A program made the translations under genes and the position numbers. A stretch of 64,000 nucleotides of DNA from CAYRNY01 sp964425755 (lineage in GTDB: Bacteria; Chloroflexota; Anaerolineae; Aggregatilineales; Aggregatilineaceae). Numbering within the stretch: the first letter of the stretch is position 1; every line of letters starts with the position of its first letter. Below are positions 27,359 through 36,477 of the stretch, one piece after another. The stretch is from the NCBI GenBank assembly GCA_964425755.1, contig CAYRNY010000007.1, positions 1-64,000 on the forward strand. The letters run 5' to 3'. The notes under the pieces were generated by a model that worked only from the letters and a program-made list of their open reading frames with translations, ran no database searches and had not been told where the DNA came from.

Positions 27359-28738
27359 ATGTCTGACACCGACATGAAAGTCTTCATCAGCTACAGCCGC
27401 GAAGACAGCACCTTCACGCGACGTCTGGCGACCAGCCTCAGCCGCCAGGGGGCCGACATCTGGATCGACGTCGAGGACATCCCGCCCGGCGTGAAATGGA
27501 GCAACGCTGTGCAGGAAGGGCTGGATACCTGCTCGGTGATGGTGCTGGTGATCTCGCCGGACTCGATGGAGTCCGAGAACGTCGCCGACGAGTGGCAGTA
27601 TTACCACGAACAGCGCAAGCCGATCATCCCGGTGCTGGCCCGCCCGACCACGATCCGACATTTTCAGCTCAACCGCATCCAGTACGTCGATTTCGTGACG
27701 CAAGATTACAGCGACGCCTACAAGCAGCTCCGCGCGCGTCTGTTCGGCGCGGACGACGACTCCGGCGGCTCCAGCAGGCGCACGCCCGAAGCGATCACCA
27801 CCCGCAACGCGCGCCAACTCGCCACGCGTAAAACGCTTAAAAGCCACAAAGACAGCGTGCGCGGCGTGGCGATCAGCCCGGACAGCCGCCTGCTGGCGAG
27901 CGGGTCGGACGACCGCACCGTGCGGCTGTGGCACACCACCGGGCGCAAGAGCAGCCGCATCAAGGGCATCGGGCACGAAAAAGCAGTGAACACCGTCGCC
28001 TTCAGCCCCAGCGGGACCTATTTCGCGTCCGGCTCGGACGACAAGACCGTGCGTATCTGGCACGTCGAAAAGAACATCTGCCTCACCGCGCTGATCGGGC
28101 ACACCGGCGCGGTCCTGGGCCTGGCTTACAGCCCCGCCGAGGCGTTGCTCGCGTCCAGCAGCGAGGACGGCACAATCCGCCTGTGGGATGTGCGCGAGCG
28201 CGCGCTGACCGGCACGCTCGGATCGCACGACGGCCCGGCCACCGACGTGGCGTTCAGCCCGGACGGGGCGCTGCTGGCGTCTGGGGGCGGCGATCAGCGG
28301 GTGCGGCTGTGGGAGATGACCGGCGCGGCTGAACGGCGCGAGGTGGCCGCGATTGAGGTCGCCGACAGCGTGCACTGCCTCGCCTTCAGCCCCGACGGCA
28401 CGCTGATCGCGGTCGGGCTGTTCAGCAGCGGGCTGGCGATGATCGACGTGCAAAAGCAAGCCGTCGTCGAGACGATCCAGTATGCCGACTTCAACGCGAA
28501 CTGCGTGCGCGGCGTCGCCTTCAGCCCGGACGGGGCGCTGCTCAGCGCCGGCATGCTGGACGGCAGAATCCGCTTGTGGAACGCCGACCGGCTCCGCGAT
28601 GGCAAGCTCAGCCGCGCGCTGCGCGCCCTGGACGGGCACGACGCAGGCGTGACGGGCGTCACCTTCAGCCCGGATGGGACGCTGCTCGCGTCGGCCTCGC
28701 ACGACAGCACGGTCCGCCTGTGGGCGGTGCGCAAGTAA
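27359..28738 (+). CDS. TIR domain - seven-bladed WD40 protein
   Basis: A 459-aa protein. Residues 6-130 are a TIR domain (KVFISYSREDSTFTRRLATSL, IWIDVEDIPPG, VMVLVISPDSMESENVADEW, IIPVLA). Glu78 in ADEW aligns with the NAD-hydrolysing Glu of enzymatic TIRs such as SARM1. A short linker leads to seven WD40 repeats, each with an FSPDG...ASGSDD...VRLW pattern, enough for one complete beta-propeller. There is no P-loop domain, unlike most STAND proteins. The propeller may sense a ligand or protein and license NADase or scaffold activity; this is inference. The gene sits directly upstream of an aldo/keto reductase and a patatin on the same strand. Confidence 0.88.
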   Translation: MSDTDMKVFISYSREDSTFTRRLATSLSRQGADIWIDVEDIPPGVKWSNAVQEGLDTCSVMVLVISPDSMESENVADEWQYYHEQRKPIIPVLARPTTIRHFQLNRIQYVDFVTQDYSDAYKQLRARLFGADDDSGGSSRRTPEAITTRNARQLATRKTLKSHKDSVRGVAISPDSRLLASGSDDRTVRLWHTTGRKSSRIKGIGHEKAVNTVAFSPSGTYFASGSDDKTVRIWHVEKNICLTALIGHTGAVLGLAYSPAEALLASSSEDGTIRLWDVRERALTGTLGSHDGPATDVAFSPDGALLASGGGDQRVRLWEMTGAAERREVAAIEVADSVHCLAFSPDGTLIAVGLFSSGLAMIDVQKQAVVETIQYADFNANCVRGVAFSPDGALLSAGMLDGRIRLWNADRLRDGKLSRALRALDGHDAGVTGVTFSPDGTLLASASHDSTVRLWAVRK

Positions 28739-28794
28739 TGCGTGGTGATTGCTCGTTAGCTGTTGGCTCTCGGTTCCCCCGGTAAGGAGACACA

Positions 28795-29796
28795 ATGACA
28801 CTCGAACGCCGCCCGCTTGGACGCTCCGGCCTCACCGTTACCCGGTTCGGATTGGGACTCGCCGCGCTCGGTCGCCCCGGTTATATCAACCTCGGCCACA
28901 GTGACGACATGGGCGACGACACATCGGTCGCCGCGCTGGAAGGACACACCCATCGCGTGCTCGACGCCGCCTGGGACGCCGGAATCCGTTACTTCGACGC
29001 GGCGCGCTCCTACGGCAGGGCCGAGCAGTTCCTGGCTTCGTGGCTGGCGACACGCGGCATCACGCCCGGTGAGGTGACGGTCGGCTCCAAGTGGGGCTAC
29101 ACCTACACCGCAAACTGGCGCGTCGACGCCGAGGTACACGAGGTCAAAGAGCATTCGCTGGACGTGCTGCGCCGCCAGCGCGCGGAGAGTGACACCCACC
29201 TGGGCGGCTACCTCGACCTGTACCAGATTCACTCCGCCACGCTTGATAGCGGCGTGCTGGAGAATGACGCCGTGCTGGATCAGCTCGCCGCCTACCGCGA
29301 TGAAGGACTCGCGATCGGGCTGACGCTCAGCGGGCCGCGGCAAGCCGAAACGCTCTACCGTGCGCTCGACGTGCGGCGCGGTGGAGAACCGCTGTTCGCC
29401 ACCGTCCAGGCGACCTGGAACATCCTCGAGCCTTCGACGGGCCCCGCGCTCGCCGAGGCGCACGCGGCAGGCATGGGCGTGCTGGTCAAGGAAGCGCTCG
29501 CCAACGGGCGGTTAACCCCGCGCAACGCCGACCCGGCCTTTGCGCAGCAGCGCGCGCTGCTGGACGACCTCGCCCGCTCGTACGACACCACGATCGACGC
29601 GCTGGCGCTCGCGGCGGTGCTCGCGCAGCCCTGGTGCACGCTCGTGCTCAGCGGCGCGGCCCAGGTCGAACACGTGACCTCGAACCTCGGCGCGCGTGAC
29701 CTCGCGCTCCGCGCCGATGACCTCACGCGGCTGTTGGCGCTGGCCGAACCCCCGGAGCAGTACTGGGCCACGCGTGGCAACCTGGCCTGGAACTGA
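28795..29796 (+). CDS. Aldo/keto reductase
   Basis: A 333-aa NADP-dependent oxidoreductase with the AKR TIM-barrel. The opening is RRPLGRSGLTVTRFGLGLAALG. FDAARSYGRAEQFLASWL carries the catalytic Asp and Tyr, KWGY the Lys region, and DLYQIHSA the barrel strand with the active-site His. It resembles the sugar dehydrogenase/L-fucose dehydrogenase-like AKR group, but the substrate is unknown. A strong TAAGGAGA ribosome-binding site precedes the ATG. It lies 56 bases after the TIR-WD40 gene. Confidence 0.9.
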   Translation: MTLERRPLGRSGLTVTRFGLGLAALGRPGYINLGHSDDMGDDTSVAALEGHTHRVLDAAWDAGIRYFDAARSYGRAEQFLASWLATRGITPGEVTVGSKWGYTYTANWRVDAEVHEVKEHSLDVLRRQRAESDTHLGGYLDLYQIHSATLDSGVLENDAVLDQLAAYRDEGLAIGLTLSGPRQAETLYRALDVRRGGEPLFATVQATWNILEPSTGPALAEAHAAGMGVLVKEALANGRLTPRNADPAFAQQRALLDDLARSYDTTIDALALAAVLAQPWCTLVLSGAAQVEHVTSNLGARDLALRADDLTRLLALAEPPEQYWATRGNLAWN

Positions 29797-29881
29797 TCGC
29801 GGCGATCACGCAGTTGACACGCCGGGTGCTTTCGCCGTACTGTAAGTGCAATCGTCACAGCTAGGTGAAAGCGAGTCCGCC

Positions 29882-31069
29882 ATGACAGCTTCCTCCAATC
29901 CCCCACTGCGCGAGCATGTCGGCATCGCCATTGACGGCGGCGGAGTCAGGGGCGCGATCGTCGCGCAAGGGCTGATCGCGCTCGAACGCATCCTCGGCGT
30001 CGAGCGCTTGATCGAAGCGCCGCAGGTCAAGGTTATCGCCGGGACCAGCACCGGGGCCGTCCTCGCGGCAGGGCTGGCGGCGGGTCTCTCCGGGAGCGAA
30101 CTGCTGCACCTCTACACCGCGCTCGGCGCGCGCGTGTTCGAAAAACCGGGGCCGCTGCGCCCGTTCGGCTGGACGATCCCCGGCCTGAGCCGCTGGAACG
30201 TCCCTAACGGGCTGGTGCGTGCGATCGAGAGACTGCCCTTCAGCCTCGGTGACCTGCCGCTGTACGCGCTGTTCCCCGCGCGTTACGCGTTCGACCCGCT
30301 GCGCGAACTGCTGGGCACGACCCTGCAGGAGCACCCCATCGCAGGGAGCAACAATCCCACGCTCGGCCAGACCGGCGAGCACCTGCGCGCCGCCTACCAC
30401 GGCCCGACGATCATCACCACTGCCGTCGAGGTCGCCGCGCGCCGCACGCACTTTCTGAAGACGACCACACTCGAACAATACCAGCACATGCCGCTTATCG
30501 ACGCGGTGCTGGCCTCGTCAAGCATCCCCACGTATTTCCCGCCGATCCGCCTGCCCACCGATGACCCGTCCGCGCGCTGGCTGGTCGATGGCGGCGTGGG
30601 CAACTTCGGCAACCCCGCGCCGGTCGTCGCGTGGGAACTGTGCGATCCGCGCAACCCGGACGAGTCACGTCGCTACGATCCCGCCAACACCTCGATCATC
30701 TCGTTTGGCACCGGCGTTGTCTCGCGTGAGACGTACCGGCGCGCCTACGGCGATCCCACGCGCTGGTGGGCGCTGGAGTGGGTGCCGCGCGTGCTGGATA
30801 TGTTCGTCGACTCCACGATCCGCGCCCAGACGCGCAACATCGTTTACGCATACCCCCAACTCGACCTGCGCCGCTTCCAGGTCGAACTCAGCCGCCCGGT
30901 CGAGCCGGACGACTTCGGCCTGCTGGATACCGAACTGCGCCTCAAAGGGGACGAACTGCGCGAGCTGGTACTCGCTAACCGGCACGCCCTTCACCCCGAT
31001 CCAAACCTGCGGTATGATCCGGAAGGCATCTGGCACACCATGCTGGCAAATTACGTGCCGGATCGCTAA
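29882..31069 (+). CDS. Patatin-like phospholipase
   Basis: A 395-aa lipid acyl hydrolase. The oxyanion motif GGGVRG is at 19-24, the nucleophile elbow GTSTG is at 54-58 (Ser56), and the catalytic Asp236 sits in the DGG motif LVDGGVGN. A Ser-Asp dyad is therefore complete. No signal peptide or membrane helix is evident, so action on the cytoplasmic face is likely. I chose ATG 29882; an upstream GTG at 29846 would add 12 unconserved residues. Patatins act in lipid turnover, and in some bacteria as membrane-degrading defence effectors. The TIR-WD40 gene two genes upstream makes the second option worth testing. Confidence 0.9.
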   Translation: MTASSNPPLREHVGIAIDGGGVRGAIVAQGLIALERILGVERLIEAPQVKVIAGTSTGAVLAAGLAAGLSGSELLHLYTALGARVFEKPGPLRPFGWTIPGLSRWNVPNGLVRAIERLPFSLGDLPLYALFPARYAFDPLRELLGTTLQEHPIAGSNNPTLGQTGEHLRAAYHGPTIITTAVEVAARRTHFLKTTTLEQYQHMPLIDAVLASSSIPTYFPPIRLPTDDPSARWLVDGGVGNFGNPAPVVAWELCDPRNPDESRRYDPANTSIISFGTGVVSRETYRRAYGDPTRWWALEWVPRVLDMFVDSTIRAQTRNIVYAYPQLDLRRFQVELSRPVEPDDFGLLDTELRLKGDELRELVLANRHALHPDPNLRYDPEGIWHTMLANYVPDR

Positions 31070-31117
31070 AGGATCAACGGGGTATGGCTCAACGTATACG
31101 ACGGGTCCGGCGCGCCC

Positions 31118-32395
31118 ATGCCTGACGCCGACGTGATCGTGATCGGCGCGGGCGCGGCGGGTCTGCTCGCCGCCGGTGAGGCAGCACAGGGTGGCGCGCG
31201 CGTGCTGCTGGTCGAGAAAATGCACGCGCCAGGCCGCAAACTGCGCATCACGGGCAAGGGACGCTGCAACCTGACCAACGTCGTGCCGCTGGACGCGTTC
31301 ATCACGCATTTCGGGCCGAACGGGCGCTTTCTCTATTCCGCGTTCTACCGCTTCTTTAACCGCGACCTGGTGGATTTTTTCGCGGGGCTGGGCGTGGCGA
31401 CCGTCACCGAGCGCGGCGGGCGCGTCTTCCCCGCCAGCAGCGACGCGGAACAGGTCGTAAACGCGCTGACCGGCTGGGTGCGCGATCGCGACGTGACGCT
31501 GTGGACCGGCACGGCAGTCGCGGCGCTGGTGCTGGATGGCGGGTGTGTGGCAGGCGTGACGCTCGCCAACGGCCAGACGCACACCGCCCGCGCCGTGATC
31601 GTCACAACGGGCGGCGCGTCATATCCCGGCACCGGTTCGACCGGTGACGGCTACCGGCTCGCCGAATCCGCCGGGCACACGATTAACCCGATCGGCCCGG
31701 CACTGGTCCCGCTGGACACGGCAGGCGACACCGCGCCCCGGCTGGAAGGGCTGAGCCTGCGCAACGTCAACGTGTCGCTGCTCGTGGATAGCGCCGTCAT
31801 CGCCCAGGAATTCGGCGAGATGCTGTTCACGCGGCACGGCGTGTCCGGCCCGGCGATCCTCACGCTGAGCAAACGCGCCGTCGCCGCCCTGCGCGCCGGG
31901 CAGTGTGTGCGCCTGTCGATCGACCTCAAGCCCGCGCTGGACCAGGACAAACTCGACGCGCGCCTGCTGCGCGACCTCGACCAGCAGGGCAAGCGCCGCT
32001 TCAAGACGCTGCTCAAAGGGCTGCTGCCGCGCAAGCTGATCCCCGTGTGCATCGATATCACGCGCATCCCGGCGGACAAGCCCGCCCACCAGATCACGGC
32101 CAAGGAACGCCGCCGCCTGCTGCGCTTTCTGAAGGATTTCTACCTGGACGTGACCGGGCACCGCCCGCTGGCGATGGCGATCGTCACTGCCGGGGGCGTG
32201 AACCTGGACGAGGTCGACCCGCGCACGATGCAATCACGGCTGGTGCGGGGGCTGTACTTCGCGGGGGAAGTGCTCGATCTGGACGCGGACACCGGGGGCT
32301 ATAACCTGCAGGCGGCGTTTTCCACCGGCTGGCTGGCCGGTCGCAGCGCCGCGGAGCAGGTCGCGTTATCCCGTTTCCCCCAGCCTGGCGACTGA
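31118..32395 (+). CDS. BaiN/HI0933-family flavoprotein oxidoreductase
   Basis: A 425-aa FAD-dependent protein of the HI0933/BaiN family. The FAD-binding Rossmann motif is VIVIGAGAAGLLAAGEAA at the N-terminus, followed by the family signature PGRKLRITGKGRCNLTN. The C-terminal FAD-contact segment reads YFAGEVLDLDADTGGYNLQAAFSTG. Characterised relatives act in reductive metabolism, such as bile-acid 7-dehydroxylation; no specific role can be assigned here. The ATG at 31118 lies 48 bases after the patatin stop. Confidence 0.92.
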   Translation: MPDADVIVIGAGAAGLLAAGEAAQGGARVLLVEKMHAPGRKLRITGKGRCNLTNVVPLDAFITHFGPNGRFLYSAFYRFFNRDLVDFFAGLGVATVTERGGRVFPASSDAEQVVNALTGWVRDRDVTLWTGTAVAALVLDGGCVAGVTLANGQTHTARAVIVTTGGASYPGTGSTGDGYRLAESAGHTINPIGPALVPLDTAGDTAPRLEGLSLRNVNVSLLVDSAVIAQEFGEMLFTRHGVSGPAILTLSKRAVAALRAGQCVRLSIDLKPALDQDKLDARLLRDLDQQGKRRFKTLLKGLLPRKLIPVCIDITRIPADKPAHQITAKERRRLLRFLKDFYLDVTGHRPLAMAIVTAGGVNLDEVDPRTMQSRLVRGLYFAGEVLDLDADTGGYNLQAAFSTGWLAGRSAAEQVALSRFPQPGD

Positions 32396-32421
32396 TGCCC
32401 GCCGGGAGCCCAAACCTATGC

Positions 32422-32427
32422 TACAAT
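32422..32427 (+). promoter_or_regulatory. Candidate extended -10 element before the radical SAM gene
   Basis: TGC-TACAAT forms an extended -10, 40 bases before the start at 32468. No good -35 is seen. Confidence 0.35.
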
Positions 32428-32467
32428 GCGATCAACGGCATCGCACGAGAGGATGGAAGGACGCCGT

Positions 32468-33406
32468 ATGCCTGGCTTTGAACCCGCCTACCGCCGCCTG
32501 CTCGCCGAGGGGGACTTCCCCGCACGCGTCGAGGCCGCCACCGCTGCCATGACACACTGCACGCTCTGCGCGTGGGAATGCGGCATCGACCGCACGCAGC
32601 GCACGAGCCACTGCCGCACCGGGACCGAGGCCCTCGTCAGCAGCGCGTTCCCGCACATGGGCGAAGAAGACCCGCTGCGCGGGACGCGCGGCTCCGGCAC
32701 GATCTTTTTCGCCAACTGCAACCTGCGCTGCCAGTTCTGCCAGAACTACGAGATCAGCCAGCTTGGGGACGGGCACGCAGTGAGCACCGAACAACTCGCG
32801 GAGATGATGCTCCGGCTCCAGGCGCGGGGCTGCCACAACATCAACTTTGTGTCCCCCAGCCACGTGATCGCGCCGATCATCGCGGCGGTACACATCGCGG
32901 CGCAGCGCGGGCTGGCGATCCCGCTGGTCTACAACACAGGCGGGTACGATTCGCTCGACGGGCTGCGGTTGCTGGACGGTATCATCGACATCTACATGCC
33001 GGATATGAAGTACGCCGACGCCCGCCTCGCGCAGCGGTATTCGAAAATCCCGGACTACCCCGCACGCAACCAGGCCGCCGTGCGCGAGATGCACCGCCAG
33101 GTGGGCGATCTCCAGCTTGACGAACGCGGGATCGCCACGCGCGGGCTGCTGGTGCGCCATCTCGTGCTGCCCGACGATATCGCCGGGACTGCCGCGATCG
33201 TGCGCTTTCTGGCCGATGAGATCTCGCCGGACACCTACATCAACATCATGGGCCAGTACCACCCGGCGTGGCGCGCGCACGACCCGGCGTTCGCGCCGCT
33301 GGATCGCCCCGTCACGCATGGCGAAGTCGCCCGCGCGAAACAGCTCGCGCAGGAAGCCGGGCTGCGGCTGGACCAGCGGCGGGGATGGCTGTTCGAGTGG
33401 GTGTGA
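32468..33406 (+). CDS. Radical SAM protein, PflA-like (COG1313 type)
   Basis: A 312-aa radical S-adenosylmethionine protein. The SAM-cluster motif CNLRCQFC places cysteines at 84, 88 and 91. An additional N-terminal cysteine set (31, 34, 38, 49; CTLCAWECGIDR...C) could bind a second cluster or zinc. It matches the group annotated as pyruvate-formate-lyase-activating-like proteins, but no glycyl-radical enzyme is nearby. The ATG at 32468 has GGAAGG upstream and is preferred over earlier starts that add unconserved residues. The EF-Tu-like miniprotein follows after 49 bases. Confidence 0.88.
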   Translation: MPGFEPAYRRLLAEGDFPARVEAATAAMTHCTLCAWECGIDRTQRTSHCRTGTEALVSSAFPHMGEEDPLRGTRGSGTIFFANCNLRCQFCQNYEISQLGDGHAVSTEQLAEMMLRLQARGCHNINFVSPSHVIAPIIAAVHIAAQRGLAIPLVYNTGGYDSLDGLRLLDGIIDIYMPDMKYADARLAQRYSKIPDYPARNQAAVREMHRQVGDLQLDERGIATRGLLVRHLVLPDDIAGTAAIVRFLADEISPDTYINIMGQYHPAWRAHDPAFAPLDRPVTHGEVARAKQLAQEAGLRLDQRRGWLFEWV

Positions 33407-33455
33407 TCCCACCACCAACCGGGAAAGCCCGGTAGCGTCGAAAGGAGGCGCTCAG

Positions 33456-33716
33456 ATGGCTAACTATCGTTACGTGGGCACCGTGACTCACTATTTTGAC
33501 CGGATCGGTGTGGCCGTGATCCAGTTGGAAGACGAGTTATATCTCGACGACTGGGTGTTGATCGAAGGATCGCGCACCGAACTTGAACAGCAGGTGCGCT
33601 CGATGCAGGTCAACCACGAACCGATCGAGCACGGCGGGCCGGGCGAAGAGATCGCGCTGAAGGTCGACGGGCCGGTGCGCGAGGGCGACGAGGTGTTCTT
33701 GATCCTCGCCGAATGA
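33456..33716 (+). CDS. EF-Tu domain-2-like miniprotein
   Basis: An 86-aa all-beta protein related to the second domain of translation GTPases (YVGTVTHYFDRIGVAVIQLED, SMQVNHEPIEHGGPGEEIALKV, VREGDEVFLI), lacking the GTPase domain. Proteins of this kind are annotated as translation elongation factor-like and often accompany U32 peptidases. It has a near-perfect AAAGGAGG ribosome-binding site (33441-33448), suggesting high expression. It is convergent with the DUF6062 gene, with only 26 bases between stops. Confidence 0.85.
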   Translation: MANYRYVGTVTHYFDRIGVAVIQLEDELYLDDWVLIEGSRTELEQQVRSMQVNHEPIEHGGPGEEIALKVDGPVREGDEVFLILAE

Positions 33717-33742
33717 ACGGTTCGCGCGTCACCAGATGCCAA

Positions 33743-34417
33743 TCAGCGCAGGCCCTTCTTACCGGACATCTGCTCGATCGCGCGCCGGGGGCTGTCACCT
33801 TCCGCGCCCAGCGCTTCATCGGCATAGCGGTAATCGTGCTTGCGCAGGAACTCCGCCAGTTCGCCCTGCAAACGCGACCAGAGGCGTTGCTGGATCGCGA
33901 TCAGGCGCGCTTTGGCGGACGTGCGCCCGCTGCCGTCCAGCGCCATCTGCAGGTGCGGCAGGCATAGCCCCGCCGACTGCTCAAACCCGGCGGCGAACTC
34001 GTCCTCTTCGATGTACTCCAGCAGATTCCGTAGCAGGTGATCCTCGACCGTATCGCGGTGTTCGCACGCGGGGCACGCCCCCTCCGGCTTGAGCGCGTTC
34101 TCGGCCCGGTTGACCTGCAACCAGCCGCTGTCCGGCGTGACCTCGCCCATCTCCTTAAGCAGCGTGCTGATCAAGCCTTCGTAGAGCACGGCGATCCCGA
34201 TCCCGCTGGCACGGATCGTTTCCTTGGTGTGGTGCGCGTGCGTGGCGCAGAATCCGCGCGCAGCACGCACCGCGAGATGGGTCTGCGGATCGTTGGCGTA
34301 CTCGTACATCAGGCTTTCGAGGTAATGATGCACGCTTTCCGCGGTCAGGCGGCACACCGGGCAACCGGACTCCTCGAAGGCCTGGAACAAATTATGCGCG
34401 CGTGAAGAGAGCTTCAT
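33743..34417 (-). CDS. DUF6062-family protein with paired Cys motifs
   Basis: A 224-aa mostly helical soluble protein with two CPxC motifs (ESGCPVCRL near residue 19 and EGACPACEHRD near residue 115). Each is followed by a CxxH-type element (GFCATHAHH and GLCLPHLQM), suggesting two metal-binding or redox sites in a duplicated fold. This matches DUF6062. The ATG at 34417 gives the conserved MKLSSRAHNLFQAF opening. Its function is unknown. Confidence 0.8.
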   Translation of the reverse strand: MKLSSRAHNLFQAFEESGCPVCRLTAESVHHYLESLMYEYANDPQTHLAVRAARGFCATHAHHTKETIRASGIGIAVLYEGLISTLLKEMGEVTPDSGWLQVNRAENALKPEGACPACEHRDTVEDHLLRNLLEYIEEDEFAAGFEQSAGLCLPHLQMALDGSGRTSAKARLIAIQQRLWSRLQGELAEFLRKHDYRYADEALGAEGDSPRRAIEQMSGKKGLR

Positions 34418-34540
34418 GGGGCAAATAGCTTTCGTCTCGTGTCGAACTTTATGATCGCGTGCCGATGTGCGGGCAGCACAATGTGCTGACTCCTGATTGG
34501 CCGTCAATGGCATCGCGGCGTTTGTGTGAAACCGCCTGCG

Positions 34541-35485
34541 CTACATCGCCAGCGTGAGCATGAGCAACGCATCCGGCGCGCCGATCCACGCGCCCGACGC
34601 CATCCGCACGCGCGTATACGCGATGCGCATCCTCAGGTCGAGCATCAAGCGCACGAGCGCATCCTGGCGCGCGTTGACGGGGAAGATCAGGCCGCGTTTG
34701 CCCAGCCGCTTGGCATACGCGCCCAGCTCCGCCAGGTAGCGCTCCCAGCGTGCGGCGGCATCCGGGATGCACGCCGCGACCTCGACCGTCAGGTAGTCCT
34801 GCGCGCTTTGCATGCGCCGCGCGTTGTGGCGCAGGGCTACGCACGCCACCGGGACGCCATCCTCCCACCATACTAACGTGCGCCCGGCATCCTCGTCCAC
34901 AAGCCATTGTGCCGCCGGGGTCAGGTCCAGGCCGGGCATCATCTGCGCGCTGATCTGGCGCACTTCCGGCCCGCCCTGCCACACCTGGAAACGCGTCTCA
35001 GTGGCCGGGCGCGGGTAGCCCTGGAAGATTAGCGTCATATAACGCGAGGGCAAGCCCAGCCTGGTATATAACGCCAGGTTCTTGCAGTTCTCCGGCATGG
35101 TTTCGAGCGCCAGCGTGGTACATCCCGCTTCCCGCAGCACGTCCAGCCCGGCAGCGATCACCGCGCGCCCGAAGCCGAATCCCTGCCGGCGCGGCGCGAC
35201 GCCCAACGTCCCCAGCCAGCCCAACTCACCCCACACGTGTGTGAAACAGTAGCCCACAACCGTGCCCTCAGGATGTTCGAGCACCACGCCAGGATGCGGG
35301 CGGCGGATCGCGGCGTTCATGTTTTCCGGCGTGCGCAGGCGCATCGTGCGCGCCAACTGCCGCTGCGAGCGCCGGTACGCCTCAAACGCGTCGCGATCCA
35401 CACGCGCCACGATCTTGATATCGTCGGGCGTTACAGGCCGGATAATGTGAGGAAACTCGGTTCTGTTGTGGGCGTATTCGAGCAC
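34541..35485 (-). CDS. GNAT-family acetyltransferase, two-domain
   Basis: A 314-aa protein. Residues 15-150 form a GNAT domain (IRPVTPDDIKIVARVD, then GWLGTLGVAPRRQGFGFGRAVIAAGLD with the acetyl-CoA loop). The C-terminal half (about 160-310) looks like a second, degenerate GNAT-like unit without a clear CoA loop. Translation starts at GTG, supported by a GGAGAGG seven bases upstream. It follows the PfkB gene by 56 bases on the same strand. The substrate is unknown. Confidence 0.82.
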   Translation of the reverse strand: MLEYAHNRTEFPHIIRPVTPDDIKIVARVDRDAFEAYRRSQRQLARTMRLRTPENMNAAIRRPHPGVVLEHPEGTVVGYCFTHVWGELGWLGTLGVAPRRQGFGFGRAVIAAGLDVLREAGCTTLALETMPENCKNLALYTRLGLPSRYMTLIFQGYPRPATETRFQVWQGGPEVRQISAQMMPGLDLTPAAQWLVDEDAGRTLVWWEDGVPVACVALRHNARRMQSAQDYLTVEVAACIPDAAARWERYLAELGAYAKRLGKRGLIFPVNARQDALVRLMLDLRMRIAYTRVRMASGAWIGAPDALLMLTLAM

Positions 35486-35541
35486 GCGTCCTCTCCATCG
35501 ACATGCCGCGCCGGGATCACCGGCACCGGCAGCCCGTCACA

Positions 35542-36465
35542 TCATGTCGTCACGCGGCTGCGCTCCTGCAGATCGCGCAGCCGTTCCGCGCGCCGTTCGC
35601 GCCAGCCCGGGGACGGATCGGCGACGCCGGTCACCTCCAGCGCGAACGACGCCGCGACCGCCCCATAACAGGCCGCACGCTGTAGATCGCCGGTCGCCAC
35701 CCAGCCGACCAGGAACCCGCCGCAGTACGTATTGCCCGCGCCGGTCTGGTCCACGATCTCCGGCACGCCAACGGGCGGCACAGCGATCAACGCGTCGCGG
35801 TCCCGCGCCCCAACCAGCGAGCCTTCCGCGCCCATGCGCAGCGCGACGACCGGCGCGCCGTCGTCCAGCATCGCGCGCACCAGCGCCGCCGGATCGCCGG
35901 TACCGTACACTTGCTGCGCTTCAAGCAGGTTGGGCGACACGATATCGACACCCGGCAGCGCGGCACGGAATGATGCGGCGTTCTCGGCGGTCATGTAGTG
36001 CTGCAGCGGTTCCCAGAGCAGCGTCGCGGCGGGGAACAGCGCACGCCAGCGCGGGATCGGGTCCGGAATGGTGAGCAGGTACAGCCCGCGCGCCGCGCGG
36101 TACGCAGCAGGAGCCGTGTCAGGTGGCGGCGCGTAGAAAAACGGCGCGTAATCATCCACGCGAAAGATCTCGGTGCGGCGGCCATCCCATTCGAACAACT
36201 GCCACGCGCGCGCCTGCGGCTGGTCCAGCCAGGTAATGCCGCGCAGGTCGAAATCGCGTGCGAGGCGTTTACGCGCCCGCGCCGGCAGATCGCGGCCCGC
36301 ACGCGCGATCACGCCTGGGCGCTCGTCCCACAGCCAGACCCCGGCGGCAGCATGTGACACACCACCGCCCAGAACCTCCATGCGTGTCTCGCCATCCGGA
36401 AAGACGATATCATCGACGATGATCCCCCCGGCACAGACGAATGCAGGGGGCTTTAGCTCGACCAT
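35542..36465 (-). CDS. PfkB-family kinase paralogue with Asn at the catalytic Asp position
   Basis: A 307-aa ribokinase-fold protein. It has the N-terminal glycine-rich PfkB region (GGIIVDDIVF...VLGGGVSHAA) and the C-terminal signature, but the signature reads DQTGAGNTYCGG. Asn245 stands where the catalytic base Asp of DTxGAGD is expected. The same change occurs in the neighbour at 38249-39181, and both share the words VDDIVF, RAWQ and DGRRT, so they form one paralogue clade. They recall Mak32-like PfkB proteins, whose activity is uncertain. It may be a weak kinase, a non-catalytic regulator, or use another base. It starts 12 bases after the SIS gene ends. Confidence 0.8.
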   Translation of the reverse strand: MVELKPPAFVCAGGIIVDDIVFPDGETRMEVLGGGVSHAAAGVWLWDERPGVIARAGRDLPARARKRLARDFDLRGITWLDQPQARAWQLFEWDGRRTEIFRVDDYAPFFYAPPPDTAPAAYRAARGLYLLTIPDPIPRWRALFPAATLLWEPLQHYMTAENAASFRAALPGVDIVSPNLLEAQQVYGTGDPAALVRAMLDDGAPVVALRMGAEGSLVGARDRDALIAVPPVGVPEIVDQTGAGNTYCGGFLVGWVATGDLQRAACYGAVAASFALEVTGVADPSPGWRERRAERLRDLQERSRVTT

Positions 36466-36477
36466 AACGCTACCATC

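Noticed and set aside
33117..33455. Upstream extension of the EF-Tu-like miniprotein
   Set aside because: The frame runs through the radical SAM gene out of phase; the strong AAAGGAGG at 33441 fixes the start at 33456.
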